A stretch of 64,000 nucleotides of DNA. Origin: Fulvia fulva. Lineage: Eukaryota; Ascomycota; Dothideomycetes; Mycosphaerellales; Mycosphaerellaceae. This document shows positions 11,025 through 21,782 of this stretch, piece by piece; positions within the stretch are counted from its first letter, which is position 1, and the number at the start of each line of letters is the position of its first letter. The notes under the pieces were generated by a model. It did no database searches and was not told the origin of the DNA. It saw only the letters and a list, made by a program, of their open reading frames with translations. Where the stretch lies: contig NC_063012.1 in assembly GCF_020509005.1 (NCBI RefSeq), positions 6,820,001 to 6,884,000 of the forward strand, in the 5' to 3' direction. Position numbers and translations under genes: made by a program.

Positions 11025-13600
11025 GAGAGTTATAGGTATTAGTTATGTCTATCTAAGTACTAAACTCCTTCTCCTACTCTTTTAGTAAGGCTAGAATTTC
11101 CCTCGTACTATTACTACGGATCGTAGATAGAAAGCACCTTGACTACTGTTCTACCTAGACCTTCTAATCCCGTAGGGCTATAGAAGCGTCGCTCCTAGCC
11201 TTTAAAGGGATTACCTACTTCTTCCTAGAGAAGTTGTCTACAATCTTAAGCTAATATTTATATCCTAGCCTAGAGACTACGCCCTAAAAAGGCCTATAGA
11301 TATTAATAAAGACAAGGGCTAGCCTTTCTCCTTTTCTCTCTATAGCAGGTCCCTTAAACTTCCTTATATTAGTAAGGGAGCATACCTTATAACTTAGGTG
11401 TTTAGAAGGAATAGGGATAGGATCTTTCTTATTAGTAACTCTATAAAGATTTCTTAGTAGTCCCTTACTAAGGTGTATATATCTTCTATACTATAGCTCC
11501 TACTGATCTTCGGACTTAGTATTAGCTATAGCGATACCGTCACGTTCTTAAGAGAGTATACTAGTATACTATAGCTTAAGAATTTCCGAGATCGAGTAGA
11601 TAAACGGTACTCCTCCTCGAAGTTTGGTCTAGATAACGGGTTTACTAGACAAGGATTTTAGGGTGAAACTAGGTAGTTAGATAGTAAACTATTAGCTAAA
11701 CTAATTCTACGAAACAAGACTAACTCTAAGGCTAGTGACAAATAAGACATTTTCTAATACAATTTGCTTTCTAGAAGGACTACCTATTACTACACTTCCT
11801 ATATATATAGCTTATAGATAGCTACCCCTAACCTTGATCCACTTCCTCTTTTAAAGAGGCTTTAGTGTCCTAAATAGTGAATCTTAGTCAGTTATATATA
11901 ATGAAGTATAAGAGTCAAGTAACTACTCGGACGAGGGGTACTTACCCTTAGCTTCTATAGTAGAATAGGCAACCTCATTAACATTATTATCTTCTAATAG
12001 TATCTTAGAGTCTAATACGTCTTCCTAGGTCGTATAGGCCCTTATAGGCTTCTTACTAGAGGAGGCCTTTAGCTTACGGCTCTCCTTTATCTACTTTATA
12101 AGGTCCGTTATCACCTTAAGGACATCACGAAGGTTTAGTAATAATGACCTCCTATAAGGTAGTAATAGTTATCTCTTAGTAGGGTAGGTAACCCTAGCTA
12201 GTTTGTCCTTATTCCTAATAGCCTACTAAGCTATAGAAAGGTATAGGCACTTGCTTATAAAATAGTTACTATCGTAGAGATAGCACGTAAGCTTACCCTA
12301 GAAACCCTTCTTAGCAAACATAGCTGTCCCTTAATAAATTATTGTTTCTTACTTCTCCCTAAGAATTGTAAGAATGTCTTATAGTAAGAGATTTACCTAG
12401 GTATTAATTGTATCGCGAATTGAGCTAAATAAGTCTAGTAGAGCTACTAAGAGTTACTAGATCTTTCTGTCCTTAGTCTTAATGTCTTAGAACTAAGGCG
12501 AGATTAAAACAGCCCTCCTTATAATTGAGCTAAGCTCCTACTAGGCGTCATCTATTAACTAGTCCTCTATTATCACGAAATTGGTATATTACTAAAGCAA
12601 ACTTCTTCTAGTAGCGAGAAGTCCTCTCTTATATTTAGCTTTAGCCTATTCCTAGAACTCCTTCGTATACCGGATCCCGTATATTATCTCTTAATTATCT
12701 ATCGATAGACAGATATATATCTTATATAGGGCCGTTATATTATGCCGTCTATACGATACCTTCCTTATCGCTTAATCTAAAGGAAGGGATAACTCCGATA
12801 ATATAGAGGGTGTCGCTATAGATAGAGTTATAGTAGGAATGTCCGTAATAATGTCTTTAAGGACCTAGTTAACCTACTTTAATACTAGGTATATTCTTAT
12901 TAGCTTGAACTATATTTTGTGGTTCTCTCTTATTAGAACAGGTACTGCTCTCTTTCTTAAGAGCCTAGTCTCGTTCTCCGTTTTTTATAAGTTAAGGGAC
13001 AGATTAGCTACCCTTAGGTAAAAGGATATATTTAGTCGGTAAGGATTATATTAGTACTAAGACACTATAGCGTAACTCTCTTAGTAGAGGGGGTTTCTAA
13101 GACACTACGGCTCTCTTAGAATAAACAGTTAGTCGATACGAACGCGATGTCCGGAGAGCGACTCTTCTTAGTAAGCTCGCCTACTTATCTAGGGTATTAG
13201 TATAGGCTCCCTAACTCGGAGTCTAATAGTGCCTTACTAGGCTCTTTTACGTCTTATATATACCTATAGCACGGCTATACCTTCCTATATAAGGTAGGTA
13301 CGGCCTCTAGTCTACCTTCCTTTTGTTCTAAAGAGGAATAACTTTAATACGACTTTATCGAGGGTGAAATACCGAGTTACTAACCCGGGCTTATAACCTA
13401 TTAAATAGGTACGAGTTACGTAGTAGTAGAAGACGGCGGATTATACGAAAGACGAAGAAGGACCTAATAGGATAGCGTGTATCTATATATAGTATCGCTA
13501 GTATTAGTATAGGTAGATACTAGGTGTCCGGATGTTTACTAGCCTATAGGCTAGCAAACCCTAGTCACGTGATCTAGTCACATGACACACCTACACCTAT
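11025..13600 (-). mobile_element. Copia-type LTR retrotransposon remnant, RIP-mutated
   Basis: Reverse orientation, 3' truncated. A probable 5' LTR (about 13390-13600) has paired CACGTG/CACATG boxes and a TATATATAG box. Gag follows, then a zinc knuckle near 12290 (CYLYDSNYFISKC; Tyr at former Cys and His). Next comes a protease-integrase junction (LENVLFVTSLRVSLVS), the GAG-pre-integrase motif near 11440-11480 (RYIHLSKGLLRNL) and the integrase N-terminus (KVCSLTNIRKFKGPA, then VDNFSRKKWVIPF near 11200). The integrase is cut near 11025; RT and RNase H are absent. Confidence 0.72.
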
Positions 13601-13609
13601 ATACTTGTC

Positions 13610-14153
13610 CTACGGCCTATATGTTCTTAATAGTCCGCGCTAATAAAATAGATATCGGGTTCTAGCTCGGGTAGTACTAGTTTCGGTACCTTAGGCTTAC
13701 TATTATCGACTTCTATTATAATCGTATAAGGTATACCGTTCTAGTAATAATATTAGTAGTAGGTAGGCTTATCGAAGCTAAGTATCTTATATTTAAAGCT
13801 ATACGAAGGGTCGTGTTCTTCGAGCTAGGAGATGCCTAGTACTAGGTCGTACTTATCGAGGTTAGTAACGTAGTATAGCTCTTAACTAGTATAGCTGCAG
13901 ATAGTAACGTCTATTAGTACTACTTCGAGCAGTCGTATAGCCGCTCCGTTAGCTATACGTAGGCGTCTTAGTCTTTCTAGCTTAAAGGTAGGGACTTTAT
14001 TTACGCGAACGAATCTTAGGTCAATAAACTTAGAGGAGGCGCTAGTATTAGAGAGGGTGAGTACATTTACTCTTCTACCTAATATACTAGTCATAGTACT
14101 AGTATACACTATATACTTTCTATAATCTATCCTTAATATAGCAGAATAGCGAA
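13610..14153 (-). pseudogene. Gypsy-4 fragment: retropepsin region
   Basis: The minus-strand translation from about 14100 reads SSKFIDLRFVRVNKVPTFKL, then YVTNLDKYDLVLGIS and EEHDPSYSFKYKILSF. This is the fold pattern of a Ty3/Gypsy aspartic protease; the catalytic DSG lies at or beyond the junction with LINE A2 and is not visible. RIP stops are present. Its other flank is the Copia remnant. No LTR can be assigned. Confidence 0.65.
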
Positions 14154-14159
14154 GACACG

Positions 14160-15418
14160 ATGATATCGATCGTAGGAAACGACTAGGAGCAGGAGAGTAA
14201 CGAGTGGAAGGAGGTCTATAGGAAGGCAGAAACAATAACAATAGTAGGAGATGGCGAGCACCTAGAAAGAGCACTTAAGGGGATCATTTTGGAGCTCCTT
14301 GGAGGGCTCAAGGCACTAAGGAGCCAAATAGGACAGATCATTAATAGGACAGTAGTAGCAGCAGCAAAGAAGAGGACATAGGAAGGCCAGAAACTAAGCC
14401 AACCAACCTGGGCAGCAGTTGCATCCCAAAACCCCCCCCCCAGAAAACAGCTATCAAGGTCTACATTTCCGACTAGCAAGAGCAGAAAGAGATTGAGGGC
14501 CTGTCAGGCAAGGAGATCATACAGAAGATTGGGATACAAGGCATCATTGGAGCCAGGAAAGAGAAGGGAGGTGTCCTTAAGCTGTTCACAGCACAGGAGC
14601 AAGACAGGAAGAGGCTAGAGACACAGAAGGAGTGGACAGTCTAACTAGGCAAGACGGCTAAGGTCTCACACTAACAAAATATGGTTATTGCCTATAGGAT
14701 GACCACAAAGTTTGACATTGAAGGAGACCTTAAGAGGCTGCAGGACCAGAACTAGGCTGTATGCCCAGGGCTATAGATCACAAAAGCAGCATAGGTCAAC
14801 AGAAAGACAAAGGACACGAAGAGAGAGTCTTCTCTAGTGCTCTAGATAGGCACTATAGAACAGGCAAACACCGTGCTTAACAAGGGCATCTTCTAGGAAT
14901 GTGAAAGAATGGACACAGAAATCCATAGAAGCACCTATACACTACTGCAATGCTTCAAGTGCCAACAGTATGGTCATATCTCTACTAGATGCCCAAGCCA
15001 AAAGGACACTTGTTCCCACTGTGCTGGTAGCCACAAAGTACAGAATTGCACAGCCCTAAAGAGTGAAGCCAGATGTGCATACTGTGGAAAGAAACACCCT
15101 TCCTGGTCCCAAGAATGCACAGCTAGGATTGAGGCAAAGAGGAGGGCAAGAGAAGCCAGGATCAACACCCCTATCAGATTCCAGACAGGGACAATCACCC
15201 AAGAACCCCTAAGGACTGTCTACAACCCTCTGAAAAGAGGCAGAACAGAAGAGACCACACAGGCCCAAGGCCACCCTGCTATGGGTAGACCAAAATCAAT
15301 TGTGGTTGCAGGAAGAGACCCGTCACAAAGCAGGCTCAACCTTACCACAATCCCAAATAGCAGCCAGCAGCAGGAAGCACGAGAAGACCAGCAGGAAGCC
15401 AGCATGGATGAGTCATGA
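14160..15418 (+). pseudogene. LINE A2 ORF1: gag-like zinc-knuckle protein, broken
   Basis: Starts at ATG 14160. Compared with A1 it has extra TA changes in the first 290 bases (for example GACCAGG to GACTAGG, a stop) and one C fewer in a C10 run at 14432-14441, which shifts the frame. The last 169 codons (14909-15418) are open and identical to A1, with knuckles CFKCQQYGHISTRC and CSHCAGSHKVQNC. It ends in TGA, overlapping the ATG of ORF2. Confidence 0.87.
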
Positions 15419-18400
15419 TTGAGACACCTAATCTTACCACTATCCAGTACAACGTCAACAAAAGCCAGCACAAGGTCCAGAGAAGCTTTCTCCAAGCACT
15501 GGACCCAAAGAAACACCTAGTTATTGCAGTCCAGGAACCTTGGATCAACAGCAAATCTAACAGACCATCTACTGCTAACGACCCAAGGTATCACACACTC
15601 CTAGCCAAACAAGGCACCCCTAGAACATGCATGTACATCAGCAAAGAGATGGCAACAGACAGCTAGGAACAAATCCAACAGGAAGGGGGAGACATCACCT
15701 CAGTCAGACTCAACACCAACCAAGGCAGCATCCACATCCACAGTGTATACAACCCACCCCCCAGCTCCAGAAGCAGCACCCAGCTGGGCACACTACAACA
15801 GCTGCCAGACATCCTGCAGAGTGACTCCCAACACATCGTGCTGGGAGACTTCAACTTGCACCATCCTACATGGGGATCAGACTTTGCACCTGCCCATCAC
15901 TTCCTAGCTAACAGACTCCTCTCCACTACCCAAAGCAACAACATGCACCTAGTTACCCCAAAGGGCCTAACTACCTGGTCACAGAGAGCAAGCTCAAGCA
16001 CCATTGACCTGTGCTTTGCATCACATGACCTGCAGCAGAAGGTCACCAGATGCTGGGTTAACCAGGACTTGGAGTCCTCATCAGATCACCTCCCAATTCA
16101 GGTGGAGTTTGAAACACAGACACAGCAGGAAGGAGACCTAGAACCTCAGCTGGCCTGGAAGGCAGCCAACTGGGAACAGATCAGACAAGACCTGGAACAG
16201 AAGCTAGCTGGACTAGAGACCAGGAGACTGGAAACAGCCTTAGACATAGACCAAGCAGTGGCAGAACTGGTTAGAACAATGCAGGAAACTGCGGCAGCCC
16301 ACACCAGAGAAAAGAAACAGTCACTGTACCAGAAGCCATTCTGGACAAAGGAATGCTCAGAGAAGGTCAAGGCAGCCAGGCAGGCCAGGAGAGCCCTTAC
16401 CCAGAGCCACTCCCAGGAAGCATGGGACAGATACAACCAGGCGACTAGAGACAAGAAGGCCCAGATCAAGAGGGACAAGATGCTGGAGTGGAGGTCAACA
16501 GTTGGATCCATTACCCAGAATCCTGAGAAGATGTGGAAACTAGCAAAGTGGGCAAGACAACCCACACAGGACAGAAACATGCTGCCCCAGTTTCCAAATA
16601 TTGAAGACCAGGAAGGAGTAATCCAACACACTCTCCCAGAAAAGGCACAGGCATTGGGGAAACATTTCTTTGGCACACAGGTAGAAGCTGACCTGCAGGA
16701 TCTGGAGGGCAGTGTGTATCCAACACCACTAGAGTCATCCTGCACAGTGGGAGAGGGAGAGATCAAGAGCATCATTAAGACACTCTCAGGAAACAAGGCC
16801 CCAGGACCAGATGGGATTCCAAACTTGTTCATTAAGACATGCAAGGACCAGATCTCCCCTGCACTGTCAAACATCTTTTCACAGTGCATGGCCCAAGGAC
16901 ACTGCCCTAAACACTTCAAGGAGTCACTGACTGTGGTCTTGAAAAACCACAGAAAGAGGACTACACAAAGCTAAAGGCATACAGACCTATTGCCTTGCTC
17001 AACACACTAGGCAAACTCCTGGAAAAGATCATAGCAGAAAGGCTGACAAACCTAGCTGAAGAACATGGAATCCTTCCTGAAGAACAGATGGGAGGCAGGA
17101 AACAAAGATCAACACTAACAGCTGTGGAACTTATCACAGAGCAGATCAAGACCCTATGGCACTTTGGGAACAACAAAGCAGCCACACTCCTCTCACTAGA
17201 CATATCAGGAGCCTTTGACAATGTCTCACACCAGAGGCTGATCCACATCCTGAAACAGAAGGCTATCCCTAACTGGACAGTCCAGTTTATCCAGTCCTTC
17301 CTCAGAGGCAGAACCACAAGACTAAGACTGGGCAGATACAAATCTGACAGCATGCCTACAGAGACAGGAATCCCACAGGGATCAACAATGTCTCCGATCC
17401 TGTTTCTCCTCTTTATGGCAGACCTGCCAGCAAAGCTAAACTCCAGAAACACATCAGCCTCAGGGTTTGTAGATGACACAAACATCCTAGCCTGGTCAGA
17501 CAGCACAGAAGAGAACTGCAGAATCTTGCAGAAGAAACATAAGGAATGTGAGGAATGGGCCAGGAAACATGGAGCCAGATTTGCCCCAGAGAAGTATCAA
17601 CTCATCCACTTCAGTAGAGCCAGAAACAGACACAATATGCAAGCCCTAATCACTTTTTAGGGACACACAATAGAACCCTTAAGTGAATTAAGGGTGCTAG
17701 GAATATAGCTAGATCCAAAGCTCAGCTAGGGACCACAGGTCAAGAAAGCACAGGCAAGAGCAGACAACAACAGGCAATCAATTGACAGGCTTACAGCCTC
17801 TACATAGGGAGCCATATTTGCGAAAGCAAAGGTTATGTACAAGGCCATTGTGAAGCCAGCTATGCTATATAGAGCCTAGATCTGGTCAGCCCAAGACAAG
17901 ATCCCAAAGAGAATTGTAGATCCTATCAGCAGAGCCCAAGCCTCCTGTCTGAAAAAGGTGCTTGGAGCATACAAGTCCACTCCAACAAGGGTGGTCGAAA
18001 TGGAGTCTGGCTCCCCACCAGCCAAGCTCTACCTTCAAGGGTTGAGATACCAGTATGCAGGAAAGACGTCTATATACCTAGCCTAGCTAGTAATCCAGAA
18101 GGCAGTCAACAAAATCAGGAGCTAGTGCACAAGAAGGCACAGACAAGCAAGACCCAATCCAGCCCTACAGAAGCAGCAGGACCTACAGAAGTTCAAAGAA
18201 CTAACAGAACAGCTGCACCTAGCCTAGCAGGAACAGGACAGAAGGGCTTAAGGGAGAGGGTCAGCAGCTAGCCAAGGGAAGAAGCAACAGTCTCTAGCTG
18301 AAAGAATGGCAGGACTCCTCTAGAAGACTGAATAGACAAGAACCCTATAGAGGCTAGGAACCCCAAAGGCACTCTAACAGTTTGGTAGCCACAACTACCT

Positions 18401-18836
18401 ACTGTACTCAGACCTGACCAGGTCAGAAGCAAGCATAGCAATACAAATCCGCTCTGAACACATCGGAGTCAGGGCATACCTGCATTAGAGAAAAGTCCTA
18501 GGTATCGAAGACAAGAGTTGCCTATACGGCTACCTGTCCCAGAATGTCGAACATAGACTTCTGGTTTGCAAAGAATAGAGTACAGGGAGAGGTGAATGGA
18601 GGGCAAGGGCAAGGAACAGAAACTTCCAAGCCATGATCAGCAATAAGGGAGACCTCCAGAGAATTACAAGGTGGATCATCCACCAAGGATTTTTGGAGCA
18701 GTTCTCTCTTACTAGGGAAACAGAGAGATGGATTGAGGAGAGAAAGAAGGAGGAGGAGAGCAGGAAGAGGGGGACAACTCTAGGGTTGCAGACAAGGTAG
18801 TCAGAGGCTAACCACCATGACACTAGTGCACCCTAA
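15415..18836 (+). pseudogene. LINE A2 ORF2: endonuclease-reverse transcriptase, broken
   Basis: ATG at 15415 overlaps the ORF1 stop (ATGA). In-frame TAG at 15664-15666 stands for a Trp codon. The frame then stays open through endonuclease motifs LGDFNLHHPTW and SSDHLPIQ and RT motif NKAPGPDGIPN until a one-base deletion in an A5 run at 16942-16946. The next frame is open from 16995 to 17660 with RT motifs LSLDISGAFDNVSHQRL, GIPQGSTMSPILF and catalytic FVDD. TAG at 17658 and several more follow. The C-terminal Cys/His segment (near 18516-18570, CLYGY...EHRLLVC) and the terminal TAA at 18834 are still visible. The expected intact length is about 1140 residues. Confidence 0.88.
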
Positions 18837-18887
18837 TGGAAGGAAAACTGAGAACTCATGGCAAGGAAGCTATTAGAGAGGGAGAGG

Positions 18888-18998
18888 AGGTTTTTACCTA
18901 GGAATAGGTTTCCTACCTTATGCAGTAACATATATAGACATAAACCCGCATGGGCCGGAGGGCACCACAACGGGTAAATGAATCATCTATCTATCTAT
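18888..18998 (+). promoter_or_regulatory. LINE A2 3'-terminal hairpin, end motif and ATCT tail
   Basis: AGG/CCT arms (18888-18890, 18912-18914) close a loop starting TTTTTACC and ending AGGTTT. A second conserved block (GGGCCGGAGGGCACCACAAC, 18952-18971) and AATGAATC precede four ATCT units. The same layout is seen in LINE B, C and E. Confidence 0.6.
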
Positions 18999-19012
18999 CT
19001 ATATAGTCAATA
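18999..19012. repeat. TSD half at LINE A2 3' end
   Basis: CTATATAGTCAATA, identical to the minus strand of 3402-3415. LINE D coding sequence starts immediately after it. Confidence 0.85.
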
Positions 19013-19838
19013 ACTAACTAGAGTCCTTATTAGACCACTATCTAATCTACACCGACATCTAACTTATAGTTAAGGAGGAGAGGGAACTTAAGAGGAGGCT
19101 CTACTAGAAGCAGGCCGAGTGGACACTAGTATAGTAGCGGCTAGAAGGCGAACTAGAACAGGTGAATATTAACGATATATATATAACGGAGGGGATCGAC
19201 TAAGTAGTAGAGTAGCTAATAGAAGCTATATAAAGGGCAGCCTAGGCCTATATACCTAAGAAGAGATAGTCGCTATACTAGAAGCTATACTAGACACTAA
19301 AGTATATAGCCAAAGTCAAGGAGGTAAGGAGAGCAAGAAGGAGATAGGAGTAACGACGTACCTAAGCAAACTAGGAAGCCTATAACAACGCGTATAAAGC
19401 AAAGAAGGCGTAGATCAGAAGAGACAAGACGTAGGAGTAGAGGTTAACTATAGGGATAATCACAGAACACCCGGAACAAATCTAGAGACTAGTAGAATAG
19501 GCTAGGAAACTAGACGAGAAACGAAACTCCCCGCCCTAGTTTCCCTTAATATAGGACTAAGACGGGGAAATGTAAACCACTCCGATAGGAAAAGCGAAAG
19601 TATTCGTAGACTACTTCTTTAGGACTTAGGTAGAGGCAGACCTAAGCAACATCCTAGGAATATATATTCCTCCGCTAAGGGAGGCTAACTATTAAGTGTC
19701 TACTATAGAGATCGGAAACATTATTAAGAAACTAAAGGGCAACAAAGCCCTAGGCCTAGATAAGATCCCTAACTATTACCTAAAAGCTAGTAGTAGCCTT
19801 ATTACTCTAGTACTTATACTAATCTTTACCTAGTATAT
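19013..19838 (+). pseudogene. LINE D fragment: endonuclease end to RT start
   Basis: RIP-mutated plus-strand frame. It aligns with LINE A from the endonuclease SDH region through the linker to the RT entry (KGNKALGLDKIPNYYLKA near 19735-19790 against KAPGPDGIPN). It continues exactly the reading that the minus strand of 3416-3825 breaks off. It ends at the inserted tail of LINE C1; the RT palm and 3' end of LINE D are not found elsewhere in the window. Confidence 0.75.
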
Positions 19839-20136
19839 AGATAGATAGATAGATATTTCATTAAGCTATTATAGTGCCCTTCGGCCTATATAGCTATACT
19901 ATCTTGTTTTTGTATATATAGAGGGGAAACCGTATTAGTAAAAACCCCTCCTCCTTCCCGCCTGTCTTTTTCCCCTAGTTATCGTCTTAGATTTCCCTTA
20001 TTAGGGGTACGCTAGTATTATAGGCCTGCCCTAATAACTACCCTATCTATAACCCCCCTAGCTTCCGCCTCTTATCTATCTACTCCTCCGTCTCGCTAGC
20101 GAGGCTAAACTACTAGAGGTATCCCTACTATAGTAT
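19839..20136 (-). pseudogene. LINE C1 piece 1: 3' tail, 3' UTR and end of ORF2
   Basis: Starts with the (TAGA)n complement of the ATCT tail. ORF2 stop is at 19987-19989. The sequence matches plus-strand copy C2 (43340-43615) and is heavily RIP-mutated. It is interrupted at 20136 by Gypsy-1, resuming at 26279. Confidence 0.85.
20132..20136. repeat. TSD of Gypsy-1, left copy
   Basis: AGTAT, repeated at 26274-26278. Joining the flanks restores the LINE C sequence seen in copy C2 near 43345. Confidence 0.93.
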
Positions 20137-20430
20137 TGTCATGGTCTCCCCACAGAGTGTACAGAAGGTGGGGACAGAAGAGCCTCAGAGTGCTCAGAAG
20201 TCGTCAAGAAGTGACAGTCCAGCTTGGTGTGTGAACGCCAAGAATCACATGCCCCGCAACATTCACTACGGGACCCAGCCCTCCAGATTCACCCCTCTAC
20301 CAAACCTTGAAGCACGTGGAAGACTCGGAACGTAGGGCAGGTTGGAATAAGGTTTTGAGCAAAGCTGCTAAGCGCGGCTTCGCACGGGTTAGCCCTGTTG
20401 ATGCGGGGACACGCACTCGCGAGGGTCGCG

Positions 20431-20437
20431 TATAAAT
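20431..20437 (+). promoter_or_regulatory. Gypsy-1 LTR TATA box
   Basis: TATAAAT in a GC-rich context (GTCGCG before it). It lies about 40 bases upstream of the proposed RNA start near 20470. Also present at the same place in the 3' LTR and in the RIP-mutated relative. Confidence 0.7.
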
Positions 20438-20471
20438 ATCTGGCCTTCCCCAGGCCTCTCTTGCTTTCTTC

Positions 20472-20480
20472 GTCTTTTGT
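20472..20480 (+). promoter_or_regulatory. Proposed self-primer segment in R
   Basis: GTCTTTTGT, the exact complement of ACAAAAGAC at 20582-20590 just inside the 5' LTR boundary. In the relative at 55877-62166 the pair is GTCTTTCGT (3' LTR) with ACGAAAGAC: both sides changed and pairing is kept. Confidence 0.55.
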
Positions 20481-20581
20481 TTTGTGTAGCAATCATACCA
20501 TACCCTTTTGCATCTGCACTTCGCACCTGCATTCTCGCTTTCACCCTTACATCTCACAGGCCAGGCTCTCGCCCTGACATC

Positions 20582-20590
20582 ACAAAAGAC
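20582..20590 (+). promoter_or_regulatory. Proposed primer binding site of Gypsy-1
   Basis: ACAAAAGAC, two bases after the 5' LTR end. No TGG-type tRNA primer site is present here. It pairs with 20472-20480, as expected if first-strand synthesis is self-primed in the manner known for Tf1. Confidence 0.5.
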
Positions 20591-20621
20591 CAACAAACCG
20601 TCAACCACTCGAGTCATCCTC

Positions 20622-21782
20622 ATGGGTGACCACGCCACCGATAGAGGTGTCAACCTCGACAACCAAGACACTCCATTCCACTTCAGTGAGTGGACTGACA
20701 TCCCCTTCTCGAACGCCGCTGCCTTCGGTGCCTGGGCAAACGCCAACCCCGACACCGCCTACGCTCTCATCAACCGCACCGTCTCCTCTTTCCGCGAGAC
20801 CGCCCAGCAGGTCGAGCAAGCAAACAACCAAGCAACATACCTTCAAGGTATTGTGAACACCTTCCAGAACCTCGCCCCGCACGCCGACGACAACCGCCGC
20901 CAGCACTTCTCCAAGAAGGTCAACGACCCAGACGAGTTCGACGGCAACAAGAGCAAGTTTGAGGCATTTGAGACACAGCTCACCATCAAGCTGTTGGCTA
21001 ATGCCGACCACTTTCCGCAAGAGAAGGACAAAGTCACGTACGTCTTCTCCCTCCTTCGGGGAGACGCCGCGGCTCAGGTACAACACTACATCGACAACGC
21101 CACGCAGACTATCGGCTGCCCGGACGTCCTCACCTTGATGCAGGACCTCCGTGCTGCCTTTGGTGATCCAGACCGTAGAGCCACCGCCCAGAACGCCATC
21201 TATAACCTCCTCCAGAAGAACAAGAGCTTCGCCGAGTACCTCGCGGCCTTCAACCGCGACATCGGGTTCACCGGCTACAACGAAGAGACCAAGAAGAGCA
21301 CTCTCCGCCGTGGTTTGTCAGCAGAGCTTCTTCGAGCCCTCGAGGACAAGGACGTTGGTGCTATGAGCTTCCGTGAGCTCGTCGAGACCTGCCAGCGCCT
21401 CGACTCCAACATGAAACACACCGCCTCTCTCCTCGCTTCCCGTTCTCAAGGTCGTCAGCCTCGTGGTCCCGGAAGCCACTTCGCTGCTCCACTAGGCGCC
21501 GCCGCTCCTACGGCTCTCCCTCCCGTCTCTGTAGGTGACGCTATGGATCTCAGCGCTGGTGCCGCCGTCCCTCGAGTCCAGGGCCTCGTTAACGGTAAGC
21601 TTACTCCCGAAGAGAAGCTTCGCCGTCGCCAGGCCGGACTCTGCACCTACTGCGGCGGTCCAGGCCACATCGCAGCTAACTGTCCGCAGCTCGCTGCCCG
21701 TAACGCCCGCAACCCGGTTCGCGGCGCTGTCGGCGCTATCGAGCCTGCTCCTGCTGCTCCCGCTGAGCAGGAAAAAGCCTAG
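20622..21782 (+). CDS. Gypsy-1 Gag
   Basis: 386 residues from ATG 20622 (MGDHATDRGV). The frame is open upstream into the LTR, but only non-ATG codons lie there, and the relative has ATA at the same place. A retrotransposon gag domain covers roughly residues 60-260 (DPDEFDGNKSKFEAFETQL near 107; FAEYLAAFNRDIGF). One CCHC knuckle, CTYCGGPGHIAANC, is at about 341-354. It is expected to form the virus-like particle and package element RNA. It ends in TAG at 21780; pol lies in the -1 frame. Codon usage is GC-rich with normal CpA/TpG, unlike the surroundings. Confidence 0.93.
   Translation: MGDHATDRGVNLDNQDTPFHFSEWTDIPFSNAAAFGAWANANPDTAYALINRTVSSFRETAQQVEQANNQATYLQGIVNTFQNLAPHADDNRRQHFSKKVNDPDEFDGNKSKFEAFETQLTIKLLANADHFPQEKDKVTYVFSLLRGDAAAQVQHYIDNATQTIGCPDVLTLMQDLRAAFGDPDRRATAQNAIYNLLQKNKSFAEYLAAFNRDIGFTGYNEETKKSTLRRGLSAELLRALEDKDVGAMSFRELVETCQRLDSNMKHTASLLASRSQGRQPRGPGSHFAAPLGAAAPTALPPVSVGDAMDLSAGAAVPRVQGLVNGKLTPEEKLRRRQAGLCTYCGGPGHIAANCPQLAARNARNPVRGAVGAIEPAPAAPAEQEKA

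Larger units (their letters stand above)
14154..18998 (+). mobile_element. LINE family A, copy A2, 4.8 kb, nearly complete
   Basis: Inverted partner of A1. Runs from the shared 5' boundary to the (ATCT)n tail at 18984-18998. RIP is light: most CpA/TpG survive, but TGG-to-TAG changes recur, most densely in the first 300 bases and after 17640. The 3' flank is the TSD-like CTATATAGTCAATA followed by LINE D. The 5' flank is Gypsy-4, with no matching TSD, which is explained by the inversion reported in the findings. Confidence 0.9.
20137..20579 (+). repeat. Gypsy-1 5' LTR
   Basis: 443 bp, from TGTCATGG to CCCTGACA. TATA box TATAAAT at 20431. By eye identical to the 3' LTR. Relative to the RIP-mutated relative it lacks about 76 bp near 20310. 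Confidence 0.95.

Noticed and set aside
1..18998. A large DNA transposon bounded by inverted repeats A1 and A2
   Set aside because: The arms are LINE copies with internal RT genes and an ATCT tail, and no transposase lies between them; inversion between two LINEs explains the layout and the split TSD.
20141..20335. A 64-codon gene in the Gypsy-1 5' LTR
   Set aside because: The same sequence in the 3' LTR is the tail of pol; in the 5' LTR it lies upstream of the TATA box and would not be on the element RNA.
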